Assembly: GCF_019802255.1 (NCBI RefSeq)
Contig: NZ_JAHYSS010000003.1
Span: 186,001-250,000 of the forward strand
Direction: 5' to 3'
DNA from: Pedobacter polysacchareus
GTDB lineage: Bacteria > Bacteroidota > Bacteroidia > Sphingobacteriales > Sphingobacteriaceae
Length of the DNA stretch: 64,000 nt
The notes under the pieces were generated by a model, which worked only from the letters and a program-made list of their open reading frames with translations, had not been told where the DNA came from and did no database searches. Below, piece after piece: positions 18,399 through 26,942 of the stretch. How positions within the stretch are numbered: the first letter of the stretch is position 1; the number at the start of each line of letters is the position of its first letter. A program made the position numbers and the translations under genes.

Positions 18399-19918
18399 TA
18401 ATTGCTTTGTAAATGTTTTTCTGATTGCTGTAATGCTTCCTTCATTCCTGAAGTTAAAATCAGTTGATATTGTTCTGTTATTGTTTCTTTCAAACCCGGT
18501 AACCCAGACAAATCTGCTCCCCATAACCCGGCATCCGCCAATACCTGCTGCACATACTCTTCCTGTGGCAACCTGCTTTTTTCATGGAAATAAGCGACTT
18601 GGTCATCAGTAATCTGATATTCTCTACCTTGATAAGCCCCAAAGTACTGTCCATTTGAAGAAGCCCTGCTTACCCGCATAAATACCAGATATGCAGCAAA
18701 ACCAAGGGCAATATTTGTCGGAACCTGATGGTACTTCTTATAGTAATTCAGCAATACCGGAATCACACGGATCTTGATTTTCATCGTGTACTGGAAGGTA
18801 ATATTGATCCAGGAATGTGCAATAAAAGGATTTGCAAAACGATCAATTACACTATCCGCGAAAGCAGCAGACAACGCTACAGCCACCTCATAAGGAATTG
18901 CAGGGGCAATTTCTTTTTGCATCACCTTGGTAATGTATCTTTTTAAAGGTGCCTCTGTCATCGCTTCAGCCACTGTTGGAATGCCAGAAAGAAAAGCAAT
19001 TGCCGCTGCAAGGGTATGCGATCCGTTTAACAGCCGAACTTTCAACTCTCTGTAAATCTCAATATCAGGTTTTACAATAATCCCTTCATCAACTCCTGTT
19101 AAGCCAAGCAGTCTTTCTACTTTTGGCCCTCCTTCAATTGCCCAGAGGCGATAAGGTTCGGCCATAATCAACAGCTGATCGGTATAACCCAACTCCTCTT
19201 CCAATTCTTTCAATACCACAGCATCAGGTTTTCCGGGCACAATTCTGTCTACCAATGAATTACAAAAATGTATATGTTGTTTCAACCAAGCCACAAATTC
19301 AACTCCCAAACCCTGGTACTCAGCCAATTCAAAAACGATCGCTTCCAGCTTTTTTCCGTTATCGGGAATCAATTCTGTGGCAATGACCACCAAATCATAT
19401 TCATCAGTTTCGCTTGCTAAAGCTTTAAATCTCGTGTACAGTACCGCCAGCAATTTCGCCGGAAATGAACTGGGCGAACCTTGCTGAACAGCCTCCTTAA
19501 CCAGCTGTATCCCAACCTCAGTTGTATTAGAAACGATCAACCTTAAATCTTTGCTAACCGCTATAGCTAAAATACGCTCCCAATCTTTATCTGCTGTTAA
19601 CACACGGCTGATCGCTGAAGAAACAATATTTTCCTTTATTTTCTCTCCTTTTTCAATTCCTCGGACACATATCGTGTACAAACTATCTTGCTTGGTAAAA
19701 GCACTGGTATCTCCCTTGCTGGTCGATTTTACCACCGCAATCCTACCATTAAAAGCACCAATAAGATTTGCTTTATTGATAAAATAATCTGGGAGGCCAC
19801 GTAATAGTACGCCAGTTCCAAATTGTAAGACCCTTTCAGGAAGGTTAAAATGCCTTTGATCAGGAACGATTAGCTTCGCTGATCCCATACCATTTAAGGT
19901 GTTTTTGGATAGTATCAT
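18398..19918 (-). CDS. uxaB: Tagaturonate reductase (altronate oxidoreductase)
   Basis: NAD-dependent reductase converting D-tagaturonate to D-altronate, 506 aa, of the polyol-specific long-chain dehydrogenase family. The N-terminal nucleotide-binding part starts at VLQFGTGVLLRGL. The family's active-site region is RLLNGSHTLAAAIAFL. It is the first gene of the galacturonate unit. Its predicted -7 box ends 25 bp before the ATG, so the leader is short (about 20 nt). Confidence 0.93.
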   Translation of the reverse strand: MILSKNTLNGMGSAKLIVPDQRHFNLPERVLQFGTGVLLRGLPDYFINKANLIGAFNGRIAVVKSTSKGDTSAFTKQDSLYTICVRGIEKGEKIKENIVSSAISRVLTADKDWERILAIAVSKDLRLIVSNTTEVGIQLVKEAVQQGSPSSFPAKLLAVLYTRFKALASETDEYDLVVIATELIPDNGKKLEAIVFELAEYQGLGVEFVAWLKQHIHFCNSLVDRIVPGKPDAVVLKELEEELGYTDQLLIMAEPYRLWAIEGGPKVERLLGLTGVDEGIIVKPDIEIYRELKVRLLNGSHTLAAAIAFLSGIPTVAEAMTEAPLKRYITKVMQKEIAPAIPYEVAVALSAAFADSVIDRFANPFIAHSWINITFQYTMKIKIRVIPVLLNYYKKYHQVPTNIALGFAAYLVFMRVSRASSNGQYFGAYQGREYQITDDQVAYFHEKSRLPQEEYVQQVLADAGLWGADLSGLPGLKETITEQYQLILTSGMKEALQQSEKHLQSN

Positions 19919-19942
19919 CTGTTAAATTACATTCGGTTAGAA

Positions 19943-20021
19943 ACAATTCTACATAATAATTATAAGGAATGATCGGCTTGACTGGAAATTATTTGCGCAA
20001 TCGTTATCGGGAACGTTATCG
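19943..20021 (-). promoter_or_regulatory. uxaB promoter with shared pectin-regulon operator
   Basis: In plus-strand reading ACAATTCTACAT (19943-19954) is followed after exactly 39 bp by TGCGCAATCGTT (19994-20005). The minus-strand -7 box inside the first element is TAGAATTG, one mismatch from TAnnTTTG. The distal element includes two direct copies of CGTTATCG at 20002 and 20014, a 12-bp period. The same arrangement and spacing recur upstream of the GH28 and SusC genes. Confidence 0.7.
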
Positions 20022-20057
20022 TGCAAAATATATCAGGCTATTTCATCAGAAAGGGCT

Positions 20058-22091
20058 TTATTTAAAGAAATTCAGGGGTATTGGCGACAACCAGCGGATC
20101 AGATCCGGAAGGTCATAATACGCGAGCACACCCGGAATCAGTTCGCTATATCCGTCCTTTTGTAAGGGATTTTGTAACCTGCTGAGGTAAGAAGGTGTAC
20201 CTTGGTATAAATCGAGCTGAACAATAGCAGGTTCCAGAAAGGCAGCATGCATTGCCGGAACATTCAACAAGCCATTACTGCGAATCATTATTTTTTTAGC
20301 CGCAAATGATTCTTTTATAGCTTCGCCGCCAGAAGCCCCCGCTTCATTCGCAAAATATGGATTGGTTTTAATAAACTCAACTAAGCAAAGTAAATCATAA
20401 ACCCGTTGTCCAGCTAGCGGCTTTCCAATGTGCAAGGCAAACATTGCATTTCTGTATTCTTTGTTCTGATATTTAGGGTCATTTAAACCAGCTTTATCTT
20501 TGGTTTCCCCCATCCCTCTCAAATCCGGCAGGACCAATGCACAGCCCTGATCCAGGTACTGCTTTAATGAAACAGTATCCATAGCCAGACTCTCTTTACC
20601 AGCCTCAGCTGTCCAGATTAAAACTTGTTTAACCTGACCGGTCGGCTTTAACAAGAGGAAAGGCAAAGGGATTTCCCCCGGAGTCCTGAGGATCACTTTA
20701 TAAAACTTTAATCCATTCTGCCACAAAGAGTCAACCACAAATGACTCTACTTTTAATTTACCAGCAGGCAAAGCCAATAATTGTTTGATTTTGTTGCGCC
20801 TAACCCTCTGATCCTGGTTGGAAAAAGCAGTTCTTTGCGGGGCTAAATCCTGGTATAAAGAAAGATGGTAGTCTGCCAAACTTCGTTCATTAGGATAGAT
20901 AGACTGCAGTAATCCCTTCGGACTAACGAATAATTTCTCTGCTGGCAGCACCTCCATATCTCCTTCCTTTACCGGACTGGAATCCTTATAAAAATGCTGA
21001 CGAAACCAAGTCACAGCAGCCTCCCTTTTAGGTTGAGATAAACCATGACCATCTGCATAGCTAAACAGCGACAAGTCGTCCTGAGCACCCAAATCCAAAT
21101 AGACCTGTCTAAGGTCCCTATAAGACTCCAGCGTTCCCTGATAGTCAATAAAATCGTATTCCCCAGCCAATACCAACAAGGGTTTCGGTGCTGCCGCAAT
21201 CAGATAATCGCTCATTTCCAATTGGGCTTCGCCCTCCCCAGGTATTTGTGCGCAGCCGTCTGCAGGCCCAGTCATGGCTAAGGTACGCGCTCTGCTACCC
21301 AGATAACTACAGGGAGCAAGTACTTTTACACGCGCGTCCATAGCTGCAAAATAGATCACCTGCATCCCTCCACCACTATTTCCTATACAGCCAATCCTGG
21401 AAGGATCTACTTCTTTTCTTGTACAGAGGTAATCGAGTCCCCGCATATTGTCGAAAAGCTCATATACAGCCACTGAACTTCCTAAAAGATTGGCAGATTG
21501 ATTGAGCAGCGTATGCTCTGTTGTTCCTCCTTTAGTTTGAGGCTTACCTCCTTCATCCAGCAGTTGATGCCTTTCCGACTGTGAAATCGGGTCTATCACA
21601 AAAACAACAAAACCATTCTTTGCAAAAAGAATGGCAGCTTGCTGATAAGACGGTGTCGCCTTTCCGGCATCTTCATGTCCACAAAACATCAACACTGTCG
21701 GGAAAGGCCCTTTACCTGCTGGCAGGTAAAGATTTGCAGTCACATGATGGTTCCTGAAACTTTCGTAAATGATCTTTTCAATCCGATAACCAGGCTGTAA
21801 TATAGTTCCTGAAATCTTCGGATTTAACGCCGATTTAAGAGGAAATCCTTTGATTACCGCATCAATACCAGCCCTCACTTTGGCCTGATAACGGAGTGTG
21901 GCGTCCCTGGATCCCTTAGCAGCATTCAACATGCTGCTCCTCGCTTCATATTGAGCGGTCATTTTCCCAATGAGGTAAGTATTTAAACTGGCCTCTCCCT
22001 TCCAATCCAGCACATCAAAGGGCTTTTGAGCACAACTGATTGCCATAGCAAAAAGGAACAGGCCAACCGTACTTAAAGCTTTTTTAACCAT
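20058..22091 (-). CDS. Exported two-domain alpha/beta hydrolase (acetyl-esterase-like)
   Basis: Probable pectin or xylan deacetylase, 677 aa, with a signal sequence and possible lipobox (AISC at 17-20). The first alpha/beta-hydrolase domain (about 90-370) has a nucleophile elbow GNSGG with Ser239, an Asp in EYDFID near 313, and a His in ADGHG near 349. A second hydrolase-like domain (about 430-677) has no GxSxG elbow where one would be expected and is probably not catalytic. It overlaps the upstream PL10 gene by 19 bp and closes the GH28 unit. Confidence 0.75.
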   Translation of the reverse strand: MVKKALSTVGLFLFAMAISCAQKPFDVLDWKGEASLNTYLIGKMTAQYEARSSMLNAAKGSRDATLRYQAKVRAGIDAVIKGFPLKSALNPKISGTILQPGYRIEKIIYESFRNHHVTANLYLPAGKGPFPTVLMFCGHEDAGKATPSYQQAAILFAKNGFVVFVIDPISQSERHQLLDEGGKPQTKGGTTEHTLLNQSANLLGSSVAVYELFDNMRGLDYLCTRKEVDPSRIGCIGNSGGGMQVIYFAAMDARVKVLAPCSYLGSRARTLAMTGPADGCAQIPGEGEAQLEMSDYLIAAAPKPLLVLAGEYDFIDYQGTLESYRDLRQVYLDLGAQDDLSLFSYADGHGLSQPKREAAVTWFRQHFYKDSSPVKEGDMEVLPAEKLFVSPKGLLQSIYPNERSLADYHLSLYQDLAPQRTAFSNQDQRVRRNKIKQLLALPAGKLKVESFVVDSLWQNGLKFYKVILRTPGEIPLPFLLLKPTGQVKQVLIWTAEAGKESLAMDTVSLKQYLDQGCALVLPDLRGMGETKDKAGLNDPKYQNKEYRNAMFALHIGKPLAGQRVYDLLCLVEFIKTNPYFANEAGASGGEAIKESFAAKKIMIRSNGLLNVPAMHAAFLEPAIVQLDLYQGTPSYLSRLQNPLQKDGYSELIPGVLAYYDLPDLIRWLSPIPLNFFK

Positions 22092-23113
22092 GCCGGGTAT
22101 TTCTTATCTATCAGACTTTCAGGCCATTTGCCATACCAGGCGTAACCTGTACGTCTTTCCACTTCAATCTCTGCGAGTGTCTTTTTAGGAATACTTTCCC
22201 TGCCCATGAAAATAGGTGTATTATTTGTAATCTCATAAAACCTAGCCCAGATCACACTCGAAGCATCAGGTTTCAACACTCGGTCCTTACCTCCAACTTG
22301 ATTAGGATCTTTGATGAAAACAAAATCATAACCTGTAATCTTAGACTTTTGAAACCAGTCTACAGCAGATTTTATAGACGTTACAACTGCAGCAGAAGGA
22401 TTTTTCTGGCGCATTAAAAATTCTACAATATACACAGATTCCATACCACTCAATGAAATCGGCTCAAATGCACGGGCCTGGGCTGGTTTTAAAGTATGCT
22501 GATCATATTGTGCACACCATACGGTTAACTTTCCATCCTGTAGCACCTGTGTCTTCAAAATGCAGGAAATCCCCTTATCAATGGCTGCCAGGGCGCGCTT
22601 ACGTTCTGCTTCCGGCAATACTTCAAAACACTCTTTTCCCTCTGCCAGATCCTGCATGACATTCAACACATTCACCATCGCATTGTCGTTATAGGTGATT
22701 TGAGCACGGTATAAATGATGATCTGGGAAATATTGAGGCCAGCCGCCATTTTCATATTGTGCCTTAAATAGGTAATTGATACCCTTTTTTACCGCAGCAA
22801 GGTAAGCTGGATTTCGGGTATTCGCATAGGCTTTCACTAAGTACCGCAGCTCTTTTGTAGTTGCTTTATTGTCAATAGTCGCATCATCATGTAAAGAATC
22901 CGCTTTAATCTCCAGTCGAAGCTTCGTAGAAATCGGCTGGTCATAATCAATTGGCACCTTTCCAACAGCTTTTGGCCATCCGCCCACACTACGCTGATAA
23001 ACCAACATCTTTTCTGCAGTACTATCCAGCTGTAAAGCTGACCCGCTGAGGTTCTGCGCCACTGCGCAAGAACTCAGCAAAGCAGGTAAAAGAGCGAATA
23101 TTAATCTTTTCAT
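22073..23113 (-). CDS. Pectate lyase, family PL10
   Basis: Cuts de-esterified homogalacturonan by beta-elimination, giving products with an unsaturated end. It has 346 aa with a signal peptide (cleavage near SCAVAQ). PL10 landmarks are ATIDNKATTKELRYL, the aromatic NGGWPQYFP, YNDNAMVNVL, and a basic C-terminal segment ending RTGYAWYGKWPESL. It starts 4 bp before the GH105 stop (ATGA overlap). The enzyme likely acts in the periplasm or at the surface, upstream of GH105. Confidence 0.88.
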   Translation of the reverse strand: MKRLIFALLPALLSSCAVAQNLSGSALQLDSTAEKMLVYQRSVGGWPKAVGKVPIDYDQPISTKLRLEIKADSLHDDATIDNKATTKELRYLVKAYANTRNPAYLAAVKKGINYLFKAQYENGGWPQYFPDHHLYRAQITYNDNAMVNVLNVMQDLAEGKECFEVLPEAERKRALAAIDKGISCILKTQVLQDGKLTVWCAQYDQHTLKPAQARAFEPISLSGMESVYIVEFLMRQKNPSAAVVTSIKSAVDWFQKSKITGYDFVFIKDPNQVGGKDRVLKPDASSVIWARFYEITNNTPIFMGRESIPKKTLAEIEVERRTGYAWYGKWPESLIDKKYPAWLKKL

Positions 23114-25059
23114 TTTGTTAAGTTAGAAGGTAACTGCTGACTAAGCCATTGAACCAGGTCTGTTGCTGCAGCAAAATTATCATAGTCGGCTGGCAATTTC
23201 CGACCGTCTACATACTCATTATACAACCAGGGATCGCCAATTACGAAGACCGTCCCTTTGCCATACTTAGAGATCGCAATGACATTATTCCCGGCACTAT
23301 CCTTGACAATCGCTACTGCAGGACTACTTAATGAAAGACTACTAAACTCCTTCACAAACAACTGCTTTGAATTCTTGAAGATAGAATTTCTTGCAGGAAT
23401 ATCGATCCTAGCAGTTTCATATTCGTTCTTATTTACCCGCCCTTTACTATCCTTATTGAACTGTATACCGAAAGGTTTAGCCAGTTGATTAAAATGATCC
23501 AATTCCGTATTTCCAGTATCATTCGCCATCAGCACCAATAAGCCCCCTGCTTTCACCCAGGCAGTCAGGTCTTTGATATGATTTACCTCAATATAGTTCG
23601 GCTTTGGGCTTTCTTTCTCTGTATCTGGGTCAACAATAATGTATACTGCAGCATCGCTGAGGTTTTTTAAGGTTGGTCCTTCATCCAACTCTTTAGTTTT
23701 GAAACCATTCCTTTCAAAGATACCACCCCACATAGAAAAGCCCCCATTTGCCCGTTCTGCCCATTTATAATGCCAGGACAGGTCATTTCCACTTTGGTCT
23801 TTCTTGATTTCATGGTTAAAGTAATTGTCGAGCAACACCGTTTTTCCTTGACCAGGTTTTGCTGATGCTGCCCACTCCATTTCATTCGCAGCTAGTAAAA
23901 ATGCGCCAACACCTTTAGGATCATTGGTGATGACCGGCTCGCTCATGTAATAAGCAAAACTGCCATCACGGTAAGGTTTGCCGCCTAAACCGGAAACACT
24001 AACGGTACCTTTCAGGTTTACCCTGTCTGCGGAAACCTGCTCCACGAATACCTTACCCATACCGCGATAAGCCTTCTCTGCAACAGCAAGATATATGTTA
24101 GACAAATCACCAGTCCTTACCCCCTTAGCCAGGCTATACACAAACATTGCCGAAGCAGAAGCTTCCGGATAGTTTCCTTTCGCATTCGGTTTGTCTAATA
24201 TATCATACCAGAGTCCGCTTTTAGGATCCTGATATTTTTTGATCGCTACGGCTGTCCTGTTTAAAATCGCCTGAAGTTCTTTTCGTTTTGGATGGTCCTT
24301 AGGGAAATATTCCAAGGCATCTACTAAAGCCATAGCATACCAACCCATTGCCCTTCCCCAGAAATTAGGCGATTGTCCCGTCACCGGATTTGCCCATTTC
24401 TGTTCTTTAGATTCATCCCATCCATGATATAGTAAACCAGTTTTCGGATCTTTACTATATTTCTCCATCAGAATGAACTGATTCGCAATGTCGTCAAAAG
24501 CAGCCTGATCACCTACTAAAGCGGCATATTCCGCATAAAAAGGCTGCCCCATGTACAAGCCATCCAGCCACATCTGACTAGGATAAATCTTTTTATGCCA
24601 GAAACCGCCTTCTTTGGTTCTAGGATGACCCTTTAGCTGCTCCCTTAATGCGGTAGCCGCTTTAAAATATTTCACCTGACCGGTTACTTTGTATAAAGTC
24701 AGCAGCGACCGACCATTCTTGATATTGTCAATATTATAATCCTGTGGCTTATAGCGTTGAATCACTCCGTCTTTTGTCACAAAAAAGTCCATGCTTTTCT
24801 GCATATATTTGAAATATTCGCCTTTTCCGGTTCTTTTCCAAAGCCCATCAATTCCTTCCAAGATTACCCCTTGGTCATAAGCCCATTTTACAGGCTTAGG
24901 CTGCTCAGGATTAAGGTTCAGTGAATCTGCCCATATTTCCATTACTGTAGCCGCCATACGCGCTGAGAGCGGCTTATTCGCCTGCGCATTGGCTACAGGA
25001 GCATAGCTTGCCTGCAGGAGCAGCACAGCAGCCGCAGTATTTATCCAGGTTATTTTCAT
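23110..25059 (-). CDS. Unsaturated (rhamno)galacturonyl hydrolase GH105 fused to a DUF4350-like domain
   Basis: Removes the 4,5-unsaturated galacturonate left by pectate lyases; 649 aa with a signal peptide (cleavage near NAQA). The GH105/GH88 alpha6/alpha6 barrel spans about residues 30-400, with FWGRAMGWYAMALVDAL and PEASASAMFVYSLAKG as family landmarks. The C-terminal 200 residues resemble a DUF4350/GldG-type glutamine-amidotransferase-like fold (for example GGLLVLMANDTGN and GTVFVIGDPWLYNEY). The added domain's role is unknown. It follows GH28 by 67 bp. Confidence 0.85.
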   Translation of the reverse strand: MKITWINTAAAVLLLQASYAPVANAQANKPLSARMAATVMEIWADSLNLNPEQPKPVKWAYDQGVILEGIDGLWKRTGKGEYFKYMQKSMDFFVTKDGVIQRYKPQDYNIDNIKNGRSLLTLYKVTGQVKYFKAATALREQLKGHPRTKEGGFWHKKIYPSQMWLDGLYMGQPFYAEYAALVGDQAAFDDIANQFILMEKYSKDPKTGLLYHGWDESKEQKWANPVTGQSPNFWGRAMGWYAMALVDALEYFPKDHPKRKELQAILNRTAVAIKKYQDPKSGLWYDILDKPNAKGNYPEASASAMFVYSLAKGVRTGDLSNIYLAVAEKAYRGMGKVFVEQVSADRVNLKGTVSVSGLGGKPYRDGSFAYYMSEPVITNDPKGVGAFLLAANEMEWAASAKPGQGKTVLLDNYFNHEIKKDQSGNDLSWHYKWAERANGGFSMWGGIFERNGFKTKELDEGPTLKNLSDAAVYIIVDPDTEKESPKPNYIEVNHIKDLTAWVKAGGLLVLMANDTGNTELDHFNQLAKPFGIQFNKDSKGRVNKNEYETARIDIPARNSIFKNSKQLFVKEFSSLSLSSPAVAIVKDSAGNNVIAISKYGKGTVFVIGDPWLYNEYVDGRKLPADYDNFAAATDLVQWLSQQLPSNLTK

Positions 25060-25126
25060 TTTATTTCTTTAATTGAAATTCAGTTTAACTCATTTTGCCG
25101 GAGCAAGCTGTTTTGTACCTACCTAA

Positions 25127-26812
25127 TTATTTCTTTATTTCGAGTACCGCCGGCTTAGCATCATGGGTAAATTCAGAAAGTGCCCTGGCTTTAGCAGTTG
25201 CAGTACCAGACATTTTAAGGTCTTTATTCTGGTCTCCAGAAACACGGATCAGTATTTCTGCATTGGTATAGTCTATATTTTTGAAGTAAACAGATTTTCC
25301 GTTTTGGACATACAATAGTGGCTTTGCTTTCGGTACATCCAAATGCACATTCGTCAACTGAATATTTTTAGCCTCCTGTATATCAACACCTTCATCAGCT
25401 TTAATCACTAAATTATTGAGATAAATATCGCTAATACTCATCTCCGGCAAACCTCGTACAAACACAGCTTTGGCCGCTCCATCGCAAACTACATTCTCGA
25501 TATAAAACTTCCTGAATACTGGTGTTTCTTCTGTAACAGGTAATAATTCTACTTTAGGCGCTGTACGTTGCTCGCCTGTTAGAGGAACCGGATCCACCGC
25601 AGCATAGTACATGTCAAAAAGAATCGCTTCACCAGCTATATCTTTCATATTGATGTCTTTAGCGTAGATGTTTTCTACAACCCCGCCTCTTCCTCTGGTA
25701 GTTTTAAATCGCAAACCGATATCAGTCCCAATAAAAGTACAATCAGAGATAAAGATGTTTTTAGCACCGCCAGACATTTCACTGCCGATTACGAAACCAC
25801 CATGCGCATGGTAAACCGTGCTGTTTCTAATGATTACATTTTCTGTAGGCACCCCACGTTCTCTTCCCGCAGCATCTCGACCGGATTTAATGCAAATCCC
25901 ATCATCACCTACATCAAATGTACTGCCTTCAATCAATACATTTTTACAAGACTCAATGTCTATACCATCCCCATTCTGGGCATACCAGGGGTTCTTAACG
26001 TAAATATTTCTAACGGTAATGTCCTCGCTCATCAAAGGATGGAGATTCCATGCCGGAGAATTCTGAAAAGTCACGCCCTCCAGCAAAATCTGCTTGCAAC
26101 GGTACAATACCATTAAGTTAGGACGTAAAAAGTCTTTAATACTTTCATAGAACTCCGGAGTTTTATCAGCACTGATTTTTCCAGGATCCTTCATTGTTGA
26201 TCCTTTCATTGTCAATGCCGAAGGATACCATATTTTCTTATTCTCACTTACCAAACCACCTGAAGCCAATAATTTCTTCCATTGGCTTTCCGTCAGCTTA
26301 TCTCTTTTTACCATTCTCCAGGCATCACCGCCGCCATCAATAATTCCAAAACCAGTGATGGCAATATTTACCTGGTCATTTGCCCAGATTGGAGATTGAT
26401 TGCGCATTTGAGGGAATCCTTCCCAATTTCCCTTCACCAGTTCATACTGTTTGAAATCCTTGGTAAATTGCAGTAAGGAATTCTTCTGTAAGTGAAGGTT
26501 CACATTGCTTTTTAACTCTACAGGTCCGCTCAGCCATAAGCCAGCAGGGATGACCACAACACCCCCACCTTTTTTGCTCATGGCCTGGATCGCAGAATTA
26601 ATGCTTTTAGTATTTAAAGTGATGCCATCATTTTTTGCACCATAGCTAAGAATATTAATCGTATCTTTTTTAAACGATGTTCCTTTTACTGTCGGTAAGT
26701 TGTCAAATGAATACTGCTGTTCTTTGCTGGAAGCTTGTGCTTTGGAAACCATCGGATTCCATAACAAAAGCGCCACAGATAAAGACCAGAACATAGGGTT
26801 AATCTTGTTCAT
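25127..26812 (-). CDS. Polygalacturonase, family GH28
   Basis: Hydrolyses alpha-1,4-galacturonosyl bonds; right-handed beta-helix, 561 aa. Catalytic landmarks are NGDGIDIES, then VGDDGICIKSGRD (the Asp pair), AHGGFVIGSE (the conserved His) and the RFK triad of substrate contacts. I chose the ATG at 26812, which gives a signal peptide MNKINPMFWSLS. The longer frame to 26902 starts upstream of the predicted promoter at 26868 and is therefore rejected. It is the first gene of the second pectin unit. Confidence 0.92.
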   Translation of the reverse strand: MNKINPMFWSLSVALLLWNPMVSKAQASSKEQQYSFDNLPTVKGTSFKKDTINILSYGAKNDGITLNTKSINSAIQAMSKKGGGVVVIPAGLWLSGPVELKSNVNLHLQKNSLLQFTKDFKQYELVKGNWEGFPQMRNQSPIWANDQVNIAITGFGIIDGGGDAWRMVKRDKLTESQWKKLLASGGLVSENKKIWYPSALTMKGSTMKDPGKISADKTPEFYESIKDFLRPNLMVLYRCKQILLEGVTFQNSPAWNLHPLMSEDITVRNIYVKNPWYAQNGDGIDIESCKNVLIEGSTFDVGDDGICIKSGRDAAGRERGVPTENVIIRNSTVYHAHGGFVIGSEMSGGAKNIFISDCTFIGTDIGLRFKTTRGRGGVVENIYAKDINMKDIAGEAILFDMYYAAVDPVPLTGEQRTAPKVELLPVTEETPVFRKFYIENVVCDGAAKAVFVRGLPEMSISDIYLNNLVIKADEGVDIQEAKNIQLTNVHLDVPKAKPLLYVQNGKSVYFKNIDYTNAEILIRVSGDQNKDLKMSGTATAKARALSEFTHDAKPAVLEIKK

Positions 26813-26867
26813 ACAAGGAGGTTTAGGTATCGTAATATATTTGGTGACCGCTGATTTCAGCTGGTTC

Positions 26868-26934
26868 ACAATTCTACATAGTTTTGTGAGAGAATAAAAC
26901 AAAAGCGCTCAAAATAACTGCGCAATCGTTCCCG
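26868..26934 (-). promoter_or_regulatory. GH28-unit promoter with shared pectin-regulon operator
   Basis: ACAATTCTACAT (26868-26879), 39 bp, then TGCGCAATCGTT (26919-26930), identical in spacing to the uxaB and SusC promoters. The minus-strand -7 box is TAGAATTG. Only the first CGTTNNCG copy (26927-26934) is conserved. The position of the second copy runs into the end of the GH43 gene and does not match. Confidence 0.65.
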
Positions 26935-26942
26935 TATTGCTG

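Noticed and set aside
18399..18524. Upstream start for uxaA at 18524
   Set aside because: It overlaps uxaB by more than 120 bp, while the ATG at 18398 overlaps its stop by one base in the usual TAATG arrangement.
26813..26902. Upstream in-frame start for GH28 at 26902
   Set aside because: It lies upstream of the predicted promoter at 26868-26879 and adds 30 residues before an otherwise good signal peptide.
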